Origin: Corynebacterium sp. p3-SID1056
Lineage (GTDB): Bacteria; Actinomycetota; Actinomycetes; Mycobacteriales; Mycobacteriaceae
DNA: 64,000 bases
NCBI RefSeq assembly: GCF_025152525.1
Contig: NZ_JALXXL010000001.1
Span: forward strand, 186,001 to 250,000
Reading direction: 5' to 3'
The notes beneath the pieces were generated by a model. The model was given only the letters and a program-made list of their open reading frames with translations, was not told the origin of the DNA and ran no database searches. How positions within the stretch are numbered: position 1 is the first letter of the stretch; every line of letters starts with the position of its first letter. Positions 41,183 to 51,953 of the stretch are shown piece after piece. A program made the translations under genes and the position numbers.

Positions 41183-41782
41183 TTATTCGGTGTCTTCCTC
41201 CGCCCAGAACGCGGACAAGTTGGCCAGCCAGTAGGACAGGGCCGCGGTAAACGGGCCCACACACCACGCGACGCCGAGCCCGGCCGGCGCGACCGGTGGC
41301 ACCACGTGCAGTGGCTCCCCATCCGGCAACTCTGTGAGCCCCTGCTGCCCAACGCTGACCAGCAGGGTGCCCGTGGTGTACACGGCGAAGGCTGCGGCGA
41401 GCCCACAGAGCATAAGCCAAAGAATCGCGCCGACGCCTCCCCGGGCGCGCCCGCGGGCAGCCTGCCACACTGCGATCGCGGCGAGCACGGTACCGATGAC
41501 GGCGGTGAGCAGACTGAACCACCCCAGCGCGGCGAACTCCACGTTTACGGGGCTTGAGACCTGGTCAACTGCCACGCCGCCGTGGGCGACGGTGCCGACA
41601 TAGGCCGGTCGCAGCCACCCCCAGCCGAGCCCGCCGATGATGCCGAGACCGAGCGCGCACGCAACAAGGCCCGCCCCCGCCCCGAGACGCGCAGTCAACG
41701 CGCGGCTTCGGTGGCGTCGGGCGGGCTGCGCCACAGCGTGCAACGCCGCGGCGGAATCTTCTACGGCAGTACTCAACGTCAA
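41183..41782 (-). CDS. Four-helix membrane protein of unknown function
   Basis: 199 residues with four hydrophobic helices (about 32-55, 82-107, 117-140, 165-190). An extracytoplasmic loop between helices 1 and 2 contains YVGTVAHGGVAVDQVSSPVNV. It resembles the DUF2567 type of actinobacterial membrane proteins, but I cannot confirm that. The start is uncertain because only TTG codons (41782 or 41776) are available. It lies 4 bp after the lipoprotein gene in the same direction, and the two are probably co-transcribed and may act together at the membrane. Confidence 0.7.
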   Translation of the reverse strand: MTLSTAVEDSAAALHAVAQPARRHRSRALTARLGAGAGLVACALGLGIIGGLGWGWLRPAYVGTVAHGGVAVDQVSSPVNVEFAALGWFSLLTAVIGTVLAAIAVWQAARGRARGGVGAILWLMLCGLAAAFAVYTTGTLLVSVGQQGLTELPDGEPLHVVPPVAPAGLGVAWCVGPFTAALSYWLANLSAFWAEEDTE

Positions 41783-41786
41783 GCGT

Positions 41787-42524
41787 TTAGTTACAGAGCT
41801 TCCAGCGGCCGTCTTCGCGCTGGAACAGCTGCGTCTGCGTATCCTCGCCGGAATCGTTGCGCGCGGTCACCGAGGCCGAGGCGCGATCCCCGTCCACGCG
41901 TACGTCGGCAAGCGAGATCTCCGAGCGCGGCAGGTCGATACCCATGCCGGCCTCTTCCTGCATCCGCGCCGCTTCTTCAACGGACTCGAGCGTCATGCCC
42001 TGGCGCTCGAGTTCCTCCATTGCCGGATCGGTGACGGCCTTGCAGGAGTTGTCCAAGATGACGCGGGTCCACGTTGCAAGCGACTCCGGGTTGGAGACAG
42101 CTCGGACAACCTCGGTCATCTCATCAATATCCGCCTGGGAAGCCTCCTGGCCGCCCGCGATCGGCTCGTGCGTGACCTGCTCGTATTCGCCGTCCGCGAA
42201 GGGGTTAGCAATGGTTGGCATCTCGCCGGCGTCACCGGAAGCGTCGCCCTCGCCGTCCTTCTTGTCCGAGCTCTTCCCGTCCTTGGCATCCTTGGCGTCG
42301 CTGCCGCCTTCGCCCTCGTCGGCCTTCTTTTCATCGTCCGACTTCTCCGCGGACTCCTTTGCCGCCCCGTCGACGGACTCGGTCTCGGCCGGTGCTTCAG
42401 CGGCGGTAGAGAGGCCGGAGCTCGTGGTTTCCTCGTCGGAGCCACATGCGGCAAGCGGAAGCGTTAGTGCCAACGCGGTCATGCCAGCTGCTGCAGCCTT
42501 CGATGTCTTGGTAGAAAACCTCAC
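41787..42524 (-). CDS. Secreted lipoprotein with acidic linker
   Basis: 245-residue lipoprotein. It has a signal peptide with lipobox LAAC (Cys about 27), then a roughly 75-residue low-complexity Asp/Glu/Lys/Ser/Gly-rich linker, then a folded C-terminal domain (about 110-245) of mixed alpha/beta character resembling the NTF2-like or DUF4878-type domains of actinobacterial lipoproteins. Two Cys residues (DNSCKAV and the penultimate KLCN) may form a disulfide. GTG start with GAGAGG 8 nt upstream. It is a substrate for Lgt encoded in this window. Role unknown. Confidence 0.82.
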   Translation of the reverse strand: MRFSTKTSKAAAAGMTALALTLPLAACGSDEETTSSGLSTAAEAPAETESVDGAAKESAEKSDDEKKADEGEGGSDAKDAKDGKSSDKKDGEGDASGDAGEMPTIANPFADGEYEQVTHEPIAGGQEASQADIDEMTEVVRAVSNPESLATWTRVILDNSCKAVTDPAMEELERQGMTLESVEEAARMQEEAGMGIDLPRSEISLADVRVDGDRASASVTARNDSGEDTQTQLFQREDGRWKLCN

Positions 42525-42635
42525 GTACTAACCTCTCTTCGTTTTCCGGCCCACACATCAAAGCCGGTCTCGCACTCAGCGCCCCAGGACCATGGGTAGG
42601 CCGGTGCGGGCTCGCGCGAGTGTCAATTACATTGT

Positions 42636-42658
42636 GTTGTCCCAGATATCTTAACAAC
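42636..42658. other. Inverted repeat GTTGT-N13-ACAAC in the lipoprotein/TetR gap
   Basis: GTTGT (42636-42640) and ACAAC (42654-42658) flank CCCAGATATCTTA, whose centre GATATC is itself palindromic, in an otherwise gene-free 271-bp divergent gap. The region is locally AT-rich. It is a candidate operator, perhaps for the adjacent TetR protein, or part of a promoter. A 10-bp palindrome CTCGCGCGAG sits 15 bp to the left. Confidence 0.3.
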
Positions 42659-42781
42659 GTGCAACTGAGGCCCGGTTTCAGCGCAGGTGCTAACTCACTG
42701 GGCGGTCTCTGTGAGGTTGCGCAGTGCCCGATCCCGACCCGATCCCCGGCAAACCCACTGATACCTCACGCCGACCACTAC

Positions 42782-42787
42782 TACGAT
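42782..42787 (+). promoter_or_regulatory. TetR gene -10 box
   Basis: TACGAT, eight bases, then the ATG at 42796. This is compatible with a leaderless or one-nucleotide-leader transcript. Confidence 0.45.
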
Positions 42788-42795
42788 GAGATGCC

Positions 42796-43392
42796 ATGCA
42801 GCTGTCCCGAGAAACGATCACCGCCGCCGCCTTCAACATTTTGGGCGAGTACGGGCTCGGCGACGTCTCCATGCGCCGCGTCGCCACCGCCCTCGGTGTC
42901 GCGCCCGGCGCGCTGTACTGGCACATCGAAAACAAGCAGGACCTCATCGCCAGCCTCGCGGCCGAGATTGTGCGCCCGCTGTCCACCGGTACCGACGCTA
43001 CCGACGCTACCGGCACTGCCAACGTGGCCACGCTTGCTGCCGCGCTGCGCACGCAGGTACTGAGCGTGCGCGACGGGGCCGAGGTGGTACTCGCCGCGCT
43101 GAGCCAGCCGGACGCACCTGTACGCGAGGAGCTGATTGCGGTGTTTGTGGCGCAGGTGCGTGCGGAGTGGGGCGACGCGGCGTCGGCAAGCGTGGCGCGC
43201 GCAGCGGCTGCAAACCTGGTGTACATGACGCTGGGGGCCGCAATGGTCTATCAGGCAGGCGCACAGCTGGCCGCGCTCACCGGCGAGCCACCGGCGGTGA
43301 GCGCGGCGGATGCCGCCCGCGAGCACGCCGAAGGGGTGGCGCTGCTGCTGGCAGGCCTACGCACGCCGAGCGGCCCGACCGAATTGGACTAG
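42796..43392 (+). CDS. TetR-family transcriptional regulator
   Basis: 198 residues. The N-terminal TetR helix-turn-helix (about 1-50) includes ITAAAFNILGEYGLGDVSM and VATALGVAPGALYWHIENK. The C-terminal ligand/dimer domain is helical and Ala-rich. A hinge with (T/S)GTDATDATGTAN follows helix 4. Its target is unknown; the downstream glgX or its own gene are candidates by position. Its TAG stop forms the start of the glgX -10 box, so glgX can be expressed separately. Confidence 0.9.
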   Translation: MQLSRETITAAAFNILGEYGLGDVSMRRVATALGVAPGALYWHIENKQDLIASLAAEIVRPLSTGTDATDATGTANVATLAAALRTQVLSVRDGAEVVLAALSQPDAPVREELIAVFVAQVRAEWGDAASASVARAAAANLVYMTLGAAMVYQAGAQLAALTGEPPAVSAADAAREHAEGVALLLAGLRTPSGPTELD

Positions 43393-43395
43393 AAT
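43390..43395 (+). promoter_or_regulatory. glgX -10 box overlapping the TetR stop codon
   Basis: TAGAAT, whose first three bases are the TetR gene stop, followed by eight bases and the glgX ATG. Transcription would start at or next to the start codon. Confidence 0.5.
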
Positions 43396-43403
43396 CATCT
43401 CCC

Positions 43404-45581
<2,178 letters not shown>

Positions 45582-45673
45582 AGCTGCCGCTTCTCGACGG
45601 CGCGTGGCCCCGTTAGACTGAAGCGAACCCACCGCCCCTTTTTGGTTGCCCCTGCGATTGGAGAGTTTTTAAC

Positions 45674-47098
45674 GTGATTGCCGCCCACGGTGCCCTGATT
45701 ACGGTGACGAACACCGAGGTGGTGGTCCGCCCCTCCCCGCTGCGTGCTGCCCTTTCCGGGAACAGCGCCGAGCGCAGTGTGGCGATCGACGATATCGCCG
45801 ACGTACGTGTGGCAGCCGGTGATGGTGTCAGCGAGTACCGCGTCGAGTGCGCACTGCGCAGCGAGGCCGGCGAACCGCTTACGCTGCGCTTCGCACCCGG
45901 CGCGGCAGAAGCGGTCGACGAGTTAGTCAACCTGCTCGAGCTTGCGCGCCAGGGCAAAGCCCCCGAGGTGGACACGCTCGCCGCCGGCGGCAGTGCGGCC
46001 GGGGTACCGGGCCTGAGTTTCATCGGTTTTGACGTTGAAACGGCGAACCCAAACTGGGGCTCGATCTGCCAGATCGGGCTGGTGAAAATCATCGACGGCG
46101 AAGAAACCGAGCGCGTCTCCTGGCTGTGCCAGCCACCAGAGCAATACAGCGCTTTTGAACCGGGCAATGTGGCTATCCACGGCATTCGTCCCGAGGATGT
46201 CGCCGACGCACCTGGTGTGCGCGAGCGCATTGACCAGCTCGTCGAGTTTGTCGGCGAGTTGCCGCTGGTGGCGCACAACGCCCAGTTCGACGCCTCCGCG
46301 CTGCACTCGGCGTGCGTCGCTACCGGCCGCGACGTACCCCCGCTGATCTTCGCATGCACGCTCGCGCAAGCACGCGCGAAGAAGTTGGGCGTGCGCAATC
46401 ACCGCCTGCCCACGTTGGCGGAGCACTTTGGCACCCCGCTGGATAATCACCACGACGCCTGCGCCGACGCCGCTGCGTGCGCCGGGATCATGTTGGGTTT
46501 GGCCCGCGAGGCCGGCTACACCGGGTCCTTGATGGGCTTTGTCCACGACTCCGGGTTCGCGCTCGGCACGATCGAGGAGGCGAAGGTCTCACCGGTGGTG
46601 CGTGACCGCTCCGGCGACAAGCGCGCCGCGCAGGCCGAGCGATTTGCGCACGGCGGGGCGCGTGCCGTCGTGGAGGCGGCTGCGGCACCACGGGGCAGCA
46701 ACCAGGCGGGGCCAAAGCGCAACCGCGGTGCTGGTGGTGCCGGTGGTACACAACGCGGGCCAGCTCCCTGGCAGTCGGTAGCCACGCCGGATACCGTGCC
46801 GGAGCCGAACCCGGACGCGAGCCCGGATTCCGCCCTGTTCGGCGAGCACGTCACGCTCACCGGCGAGTTTGAGCCCTTTGACAAGGGAACGCTGTGGAAG
46901 GGCATTGCGGAGCTCGGCGGCCAGGTGGGCAAAAACGTGACCAAGAAGACCACCATCCTGGTCGTCGGTGCGTGGAACTCGGTGACCTCGAAGGAAAAGC
47001 GCGCCAACGAGCTCAACGAGAAGGGCCAGGGCATCCAGATCTGGCAGGCAGACAAGCTTTTACACGTACTGGGTCTGGACGAAACCCCACCGTTTTAA
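45674..47098 (+). CDS. DEDDh exonuclease with C-terminal BRCT domain
   Basis: 474 residues in three parts. The first (1-90) is a beta-rich PH/GRAM-like domain. The second (about 113-290) is a DnaQ-type 3'-5' exonuclease with FIGFDVETAN (D120, E122), LVAHNAQFDAS and HHDACADAAA, the full DEDDh set. A low-complexity Gly/Ala/Pro linker leads to the third, a BRCT domain (about 398-470) with FGEHVTLTGEF, GGQVGKNVTKKTTILVVG. Members of this group are annotated as Pol III epsilon-like, but the BRCT domain suggests a DNA-repair role. GTG start with GGAGAG about 8 nt upstream; TAGACT at 45614-45619 is a plausible -10. Confidence 0.88.
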   Translation: MIAAHGALITVTNTEVVVRPSPLRAALSGNSAERSVAIDDIADVRVAAGDGVSEYRVECALRSEAGEPLTLRFAPGAAEAVDELVNLLELARQGKAPEVDTLAAGGSAAGVPGLSFIGFDVETANPNWGSICQIGLVKIIDGEETERVSWLCQPPEQYSAFEPGNVAIHGIRPEDVADAPGVRERIDQLVEFVGELPLVAHNAQFDASALHSACVATGRDVPPLIFACTLAQARAKKLGVRNHRLPTLAEHFGTPLDNHHDACADAAACAGIMLGLAREAGYTGSLMGFVHDSGFALGTIEEAKVSPVVRDRSGDKRAAQAERFAHGGARAVVEAAAAPRGSNQAGPKRNRGAGGAGGTQRGPAPWQSVATPDTVPEPNPDASPDSALFGEHVTLTGEFEPFDKGTLWKGIAELGGQVGKNVTKKTTILVVGAWNSVTSKEKRANELNEKGQGIQIWQADKLLHVLGLDETPPF

Positions 47099-47174
47099 GG
47101 TCGGCCCAACCGGGGCGAGAAAATTTCTTGCCCGCGGAGGGAACCGCGGCACGCTCGGCTGCGTCTAAGTATGT

Positions 47175-47801
47175 ATGACGCATTCCACTGTCCTGTCCCC
47201 TGCCCAACGACCGACCCGAAAAACCCCGGCTGTCATACCGCAGCTTGCGTGGCGCGACGAGCGCTACGGTGTGGGCCCTTATGCGTGGCTAAGCCCCGGG
47301 CTCAATTCTTCGACCGCGTACGTACGACTGTCACGCGGACTCGCCTGCGTTTTTCTCACAGCCTCCCACGGCCCGTTGTCTCACCAGCAAGTTGGCCACC
47401 TAGGTTTTGCCGAGCACCAGCTCTGGAACGCGATCGGCTCCCACCTTGCTGGCCTCGCGGATGCGGCAAGCGACGCGTTTTGGGTCCGCGCCCCGCACCC
47501 TTCACTCGGACGTGCGCCGGGCCAGCTCCCGCCCGGGGTCGAGGTCCAAGCGCGCGGACGCACCGCTGCGGGCTGGCTCGCCCACCCGCAATCCTTCCAG
47601 CGCCTCCACCACCATCTCGTTGCCACGCTTCGCCCACGCCACGAGCTGACGTACTACGTCGGTGACAACGACACCCTGTTTGCGTTCGACGCCACCGCGC
47701 GGGAGGTTGCGCAAACACTGGGCTGGGAGCGTCTCATGCGCTACTCGCTTGGCTTTCCGCTGTTGGCCGTCCCGCCCCGCGCACCGCTGCGCTTCAGCTA
47801 A
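47175..47801 (+). CDS. Conserved hypothetical protein, 208 aa
   Basis: Not recognised. No signal peptide or membrane span. The sequence is rich in His/Leu/Pro/Ala, with blocks AWRDERYGVGPYAWLSPGLN, FQRLHHHLVATLRPRHELTYYV and WERLMRYSLGFPLLAVPPR (parts shown). A repeated aromatic/Gly pattern suggests a compact alpha/beta fold. The start is ATG 47175; no Shine-Dalgarno is visible. Encoded between the exonuclease-BRCT gene and treY on the same strand, with 76- and 99-bp gaps. Confidence 0.65.
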   Translation: MTHSTVLSPAQRPTRKTPAVIPQLAWRDERYGVGPYAWLSPGLNSSTAYVRLSRGLACVFLTASHGPLSHQQVGHLGFAEHQLWNAIGSHLAGLADAASDAFWVRAPHPSLGRAPGQLPPGVEVQARGRTAAGWLAHPQSFQRLHHHLVATLRPRHELTYYVGDNDTLFAFDATAREVAQTLGWERLMRYSLGFPLLAVPPRAPLRFS

Positions 47802-47827
47802 TCCCGGTTTCCCAGCAGGCTTTTCAC

Positions 47828-47833
47828 TACAGT
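47828..47833 (+). promoter_or_regulatory. Putative treY -10 box
   Basis: TACAGT followed by seven bases and an in-frame GTG at 47841. Either treY starts leaderless at 47841, or the transcript has a 60-nt leader and starts at GTG 47901. Confidence 0.5.
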
Positions 47834-47900
47834 ATGTGGGGTGAACTGGCAGCGAAGCGTTGCCGTGAGTCAAGCAAGCCCGCACAAGGAGCGTGACGTC

Positions 47901-50465
47901 GTGCGTCAACCGATCACTTCTACCTACCGCTTGCAGTTGCGCGGTCCCGGGGCAGACCCCTCCGGGCGCGCCTTCGGCTTCGCCGAGGCCGTGCAGCTCA
48001 TCCCCTACCTTCGCTCGCTGGGGGTGTCCCACCTCTACCTCTCCCCCATCTTCACGGCCATGCCGGATTCCAACCACGGCTACGACGTGTTGGATCCCAC
48101 CGAAATCAACCCGCAGCTCGGCGGCATCGACGGGCTGCGCACGCTCGCAGCCGAGGCGAAGGAGGCCGGCCTCGGGCTGATCGCCGATATCGTGCCCAAC
48201 CACGTCGGCGTGGAAGTGCCACGCTACAACCGCTGGTGGTGGGATGTCCTCAAGCACGGCCAGGAATCCGAGTACGCCTCCTTCTTTGACATCGACTGGC
48301 ACGAGGACAACGGCGCCGGTGGCAAATTGGGCATGCCCGTGCTGGGCAAAGAGGGCGACGAAACCGAGTTGCGCCTCGTCCACCTCCCGGCGGAAGAGTT
48401 TCCGGCGGGCATGGCCCCCGAAGGCGAGGATGTGCTCGCCTACTTTGACAAGTATTTCCCGCTGCGCCCTGGATCCTACGACAGTACCGACGACGACCCG
48501 CAGGAGGTCTACGCCCGCCAGGCCTACCGCCTGATGTTCTGGCGCGACGGGGTCATCTCTTATCGCAGGTTCTTCTCGGTCAACGGGCTCGCCGGGGTAC
48601 GCCAGGAAGACCCGCTGGTTTTCGAGCACACCCACCGCCTGCTGCGCCAACTTATCGCCGAAGACCTCCTCGATGGCGTGCGCGTCGACCACCCGGACGG
48701 GCTGACCGATCCCTTCGGCTACCTGTCGCGGCTACGTGAGCTGATCGGCCCGGACCGCTGGCTGGTTGTAGAAAAGATCCTGGAAGTCGACGAGCCTTTA
48801 GACCCGCGCCTGCGGGTGGACGGCACCACCGGATACGACGCGATGCGTGAGCTCGACGGCATCTTCCTCAACCGGTCTGCAGAGGACACCTTGAGCATGC
48901 TCGCCCTCCAACAATCGGGTTCCACCTGGGACGATGAGGCCATCGCCGCAAGCGCGCAGCAGCTCAAGCGCGACGTCGCCAGCTCCGAGCTGGCTGCGGA
49001 GGTACGACGCCTTGTGCGGGCGATCCGGCGCGACAACTTCGCGGCCGCGGCGACTCGCACCGCGGAGTCCGCGGCCGCGGACTCCGACGAGCGGCGACAC
49101 GAGGTCTCCGACGAGGAACTCGCCTCGACCGTCATCGAGCTGGTCGCCGCCATGCCGGTCTACCGCGCCGACTACCGCTCGCTGTCGCGGATCACCTCCA
49201 CCGTGATTGCCGAAATGTCCAAGCGGTTCCCCTCCCGCCGTGGTGCGCTCGACCTCATCTCCGCGGCCTTCTTGGCCTCCGGGGAAGCAAAGAACCGCTT
49301 CGCCCAGGTCTGCGGTGCCGTGATGGCCAAGGGCGTCGAGGACACCCTCTTCTACCGAGCCAGCCGCCTCGTGGCGCTGCAGGAAGTCGGCGGCGCGCCG
49401 GGCCGCTTTGGAGTCGGCGCGGCCGAGTTCCACCTCTTACAAGACGAGCGCGCCAGCCTCTGGCCGCAGGCGATGACCGCGCTGTCGACGCACGACACCA
49501 AGCGCAGCGAGGACACCCGCGCCCGGATACTCGAGTATGCGGAAGTGCCCAACGACTTTGCCGAATTGGTACGCCAAGTCATGGCGATGGTCCCGCCGCC
49601 GGACGCCGCCACTGGCCATTTCCTGCTCCAGAACATCCTCGGTGTCTGGCCGCACAACGGAGACATCACCGACGCGCTGCAAGCTCGCCTGCACGCCTAC
49701 GCCATGAAGGCGGTGCGCGAGGCCGCGCTGCACACCACCTGGTTCGATCAGAACGAACGCTACGAGCACCGCGTTATCGACTGGGTCGACGCCGTGCTCT
49801 ACGGGCCGGCCGCAGCGAAGATCACCGAGTTTGTCGGGCAGCTCCACCCCGGCGCGGTACAGGTGAGCTTGGGCAGAAAACTTTTGCAGCTGGTCGGACC
49901 TGGCGTGCCGGATACCTACCAAGGCCAGGAGTTTGTGCAGCTGACGCTGGTGGACCCGGACAACCGCGCTTTCGTGGATTACACCGCGAGGACCCAGGCG
50001 CTGCAGCAATACGACCAGGCGCGCGCCGCGGAAGACTTCTCGCTCGCGCGCTTCCTTTACGGCGAGGAGGATCCCTCCGCGGAAGCGCTCGCCGAGGCTG
50101 CGGACTGGGTGAAACAGTGCGTCACCGCCGAGGGGCTGCGCCTGCGTAAGGCGCTCCCGGAGGTGTTTCAGTCCGGTACTTACCGCGCCGTGTACGCGAG
50201 CGGTGCGGCAAGGCATCACCTCGTGGGCATGGCACGCGGGCACGCGAACGGCGAGGCTCCAGAAAACACGCAAGTCATCGGCCTTGCCACCCGCGAGCCG
50301 CTCAAGCTCGCCCGCACCGGCGGGTGGGGCGAAACGTTCGTAGCACTGCCGCAGGGTACCTGGGTCGACCGGCTCACCGGTGCCACGTTTTCGGGTACCG
50401 CAGCGCTCACGCAGCTGTTCGCCACGCTGCCGGTTGCGCTCTTGGTGCGCGCCGAGCACGTGTGA
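47901..50465 (+). CDS. treY: Malto-oligosyltrehalose synthase
   Basis: Rearranges the reducing-end alpha-1,4 bond of maltodextrins to alpha,alpha-1,1, the first step of the TreYZ trehalose pathway. About 854 residues. Motifs are TSTYRLQLRG at the N-terminus, LYLSPIFTAMPDSNHGYDV, DIVPNHVGV, DGVRVDHPDGL (nucleophile Asp), VVEKILEVDEPL (acid/base Glu) and STHDTKRSEDTRARI. GTG 47901 is chosen because AAGGAG lies 9 nt upstream and the family begins just before TSTYRLQ. The in-frame GTG 47841 with a leaderless-type -10 would add 20 residues. Followed by the alarmone synthetase gene after 23 bp. Confidence 0.94.
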   Translation: MRQPITSTYRLQLRGPGADPSGRAFGFAEAVQLIPYLRSLGVSHLYLSPIFTAMPDSNHGYDVLDPTEINPQLGGIDGLRTLAAEAKEAGLGLIADIVPNHVGVEVPRYNRWWWDVLKHGQESEYASFFDIDWHEDNGAGGKLGMPVLGKEGDETELRLVHLPAEEFPAGMAPEGEDVLAYFDKYFPLRPGSYDSTDDDPQEVYARQAYRLMFWRDGVISYRRFFSVNGLAGVRQEDPLVFEHTHRLLRQLIAEDLLDGVRVDHPDGLTDPFGYLSRLRELIGPDRWLVVEKILEVDEPLDPRLRVDGTTGYDAMRELDGIFLNRSAEDTLSMLALQQSGSTWDDEAIAASAQQLKRDVASSELAAEVRRLVRAIRRDNFAAAATRTAESAAADSDERRHEVSDEELASTVIELVAAMPVYRADYRSLSRITSTVIAEMSKRFPSRRGALDLISAAFLASGEAKNRFAQVCGAVMAKGVEDTLFYRASRLVALQEVGGAPGRFGVGAAEFHLLQDERASLWPQAMTALSTHDTKRSEDTRARILEYAEVPNDFAELVRQVMAMVPPPDAATGHFLLQNILGVWPHNGDITDALQARLHAYAMKAVREAALHTTWFDQNERYEHRVIDWVDAVLYGPAAAKITEFVGQLHPGAVQVSLGRKLLQLVGPGVPDTYQGQEFVQLTLVDPDNRAFVDYTARTQALQQYDQARAAEDFSLARFLYGEEDPSAEALAEAADWVKQCVTAEGLRLRKALPEVFQSGTYRAVYASGAARHHLVGMARGHANGEAPENTQVIGLATREPLKLARTGGWGETFVALPQGTWVDRLTGATFSGTAALTQLFATLPVALLVRAEHV

Positions 50466-50488
50466 GGGCGAGTATGCTGTAGCCCCTG

Positions 50489-51547
50489 ATGGTTAAGGAT
50501 CAAACAAAGCGGCAAGGGGCGGATGGCGCCGCGTCGAGAAGCATGAAGAGCAAAGTGCCCGACGCGACGATCGCGAGCCTGGGCAACACCTACTTCTCCT
50601 GGGTGAATGCGCACGAGGACGCGGCGACGGCCTTCCGCCACGCGCTGCACGAGCTGATGCGCGACGCTGCGGTGAATTTTGATCGCGTCGACGCGCGCGT
50701 CAAGACGTGGCCTTCGTTGAAAGAGAAGGCGCGCAAAGTCCGCGACGGCAAGCCGGTGTACCCAGATCCGTGGAATGACATTAAAGACATCATCGGCACG
50801 CGCATTACCGTGCTGCACTCCACCGAAATCCCGGCCGTGCAGCGGCTGCTCGCCGAGGAGTTCGAGGTGCTGCGCAGCGTGGACAAAGCCGAGGAGACGC
50901 GGGTGGCCGGCGGCTTCGGCTACGGCTCGCACCACCTGGTGCTGCGGGTCCAAGACAGCTCGGAGGGGCTCGAAGATTACGTCGGCATGGCTTTTGAGGT
51001 GCAGATTCGCACCGTGCTGCAGCACGCGTGGGCGGAATTTGAGCACGACGTGCGCTACAAGCGCTCTAACGGCGAGGTCGACCCCCAAGTGGATCGCGCG
51101 TTCACCCTGGCTGCCGGGCTGATCGAGCTCGCGGATCAACAATTCGACCAGATCGCGAGCCTCACCGACCTGCAGCCTGGCGAGACGACGGACGAGGATT
51201 CGCAGATCGCCCCGGAGACGCTGCCGGGCATTTTGACCATGCTGCTGGGTTCGCGCTACCCGCTCTCTCGTGCGGGCGATTACCGCTTCCTCAACGAGCT
51301 GCTGCGCGCGCACGGACTCGAGCGCGTCTCGCAGGTCGCGGAGCTGATCAACCCGGCCGACCTCGAGGCGGTGTCCAACAGCCTCGCCTACACCTTCGTG
51401 CCGGGCCAGGTCAGGCTTGTCGACGACCTGTTGCTCAACCGCTACGGCACCGACCACATCGAGCGCACCTGGGACGCCGGCAACCGACCGAAGGTGCGCA
51501 AGGCGCGACTGACCCGTCGTTTCGCGCAGCTACGCTCGGCGGGTTAG
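50489..51547 (+). CDS. relS: Small alarmone synthetase, RelS-like (p)ppGpp synthetase
   Basis: Single RelA/SpoT synthetase domain protein of 352 residues, without HD hydrolase, TGS or ACT domains. Key regions are DPWNDIKDIIGTRITVL, GYGSHHLVLRV and MAFEVQIRTVLQHAWAEFEHDV (key EVQIRT and H-x5-K features). A C-terminal helical extension of about 130 residues makes it longer than typical RelP/RelQ. Position next to treY matches RelS of C. glutamicum. TATGCT lies 10 nt before ATG 50489; ATG 50543 is an alternative start. It probably responds to stress and may link alarmone synthesis to trehalose metabolism, which is inference. Confidence 0.88.
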   Translation: MVKDQTKRQGADGAASRSMKSKVPDATIASLGNTYFSWVNAHEDAATAFRHALHELMRDAAVNFDRVDARVKTWPSLKEKARKVRDGKPVYPDPWNDIKDIIGTRITVLHSTEIPAVQRLLAEEFEVLRSVDKAEETRVAGGFGYGSHHLVLRVQDSSEGLEDYVGMAFEVQIRTVLQHAWAEFEHDVRYKRSNGEVDPQVDRAFTLAAGLIELADQQFDQIASLTDLQPGETTDEDSQIAPETLPGILTMLLGSRYPLSRAGDYRFLNELLRAHGLERVSQVAELINPADLEAVSNSLAYTFVPGQVRLVDDLLLNRYGTDHIERTWDAGNRPKVRKARLTRRFAQLRSAG

Positions 51548-51575
51548 GCGGCCTGATCCGCCTGCTTGCTTAGCG
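51547..51575. terminator. Possible terminator between relS and the S4 gene
   Basis: GGCGG-CCTGAT-CCGCC forms a short stem in the 22-bp convergent gap, followed on the plus strand by TGCTTGCTT. Weak. Confidence 0.3.
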
Positions 51576-51953
51576 CCGCCGGCCGAGCAGCCGGTCCGTT
51601 TCGCGGCGCTCCTTCTTCGTCGGCCGGCCCGCACCGCGGTCACGCTTTGGCATGCTGGCAAAAATGTCCATCGGCGGGGGCGGCGGCGAGTGGTCCACGT
51701 AGCACTGCTTCGCTACCGGCGCGCCGACGCGCTTGCGCACTGTAGCGGTGACTTCCAGGTCGCGGTAGCGGTGGTCTTTCCACACGCGCACCCTATCGCC
51801 CGGCACCACCTGGGCTGCTGGCTTGACCGCCTGACCGTTGAGCTTGACGTGGCCTGCACGCACCGCCTCAGCGGCCAACGTGCGGGTCTTGAAGATGCGG
51901 ACGCCCCACAGCCAGGCGTCGATCCGCACCGCTTTTCCGTCAGGTTGGGTCAT
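51570..51953 (-). CDS. S4-domain RNA-binding protein (Hsp15-like)
   Basis: 127 residues. N-terminal S4 domain (RIDAWLWGVRIFKTRTLAAEA, about 10-30; key residues only, then GHVKLNGQAVKPAAQVVPGD). Homologous to Hsp15/HslR, which rescues stalled 50S subunits carrying peptidyl-tRNA. The C-terminal half is basic with a Pro run (PPPPP) and ends GRPTKKERRETDRLLGRRR. ATG directly follows the stop of the upstream 77-aa gene (TAGATG), so the two are coupled. Confidence 0.88.
   Translation of the reverse strand: MTQPDGKAVRIDAWLWGVRIFKTRTLAAEAVRAGHVKLNGQAVKPAAQVVPGDRVRVWKDHRYRDLEVTATVRKRVGAPVAKQCYVDHSPPPPPMDIFASMPKRDRGAGRPTKKERRETDRLLGRRR

Noticed and set aside
42786..43403. In-frame upstream extension of glgX by 206 codons
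   Set aside because: It overlaps the well-supported TetR gene in another frame, encodes Arg/Gly/Ala-rich junk and lacks glycosidase features. ATG 43404 has a proper -10.
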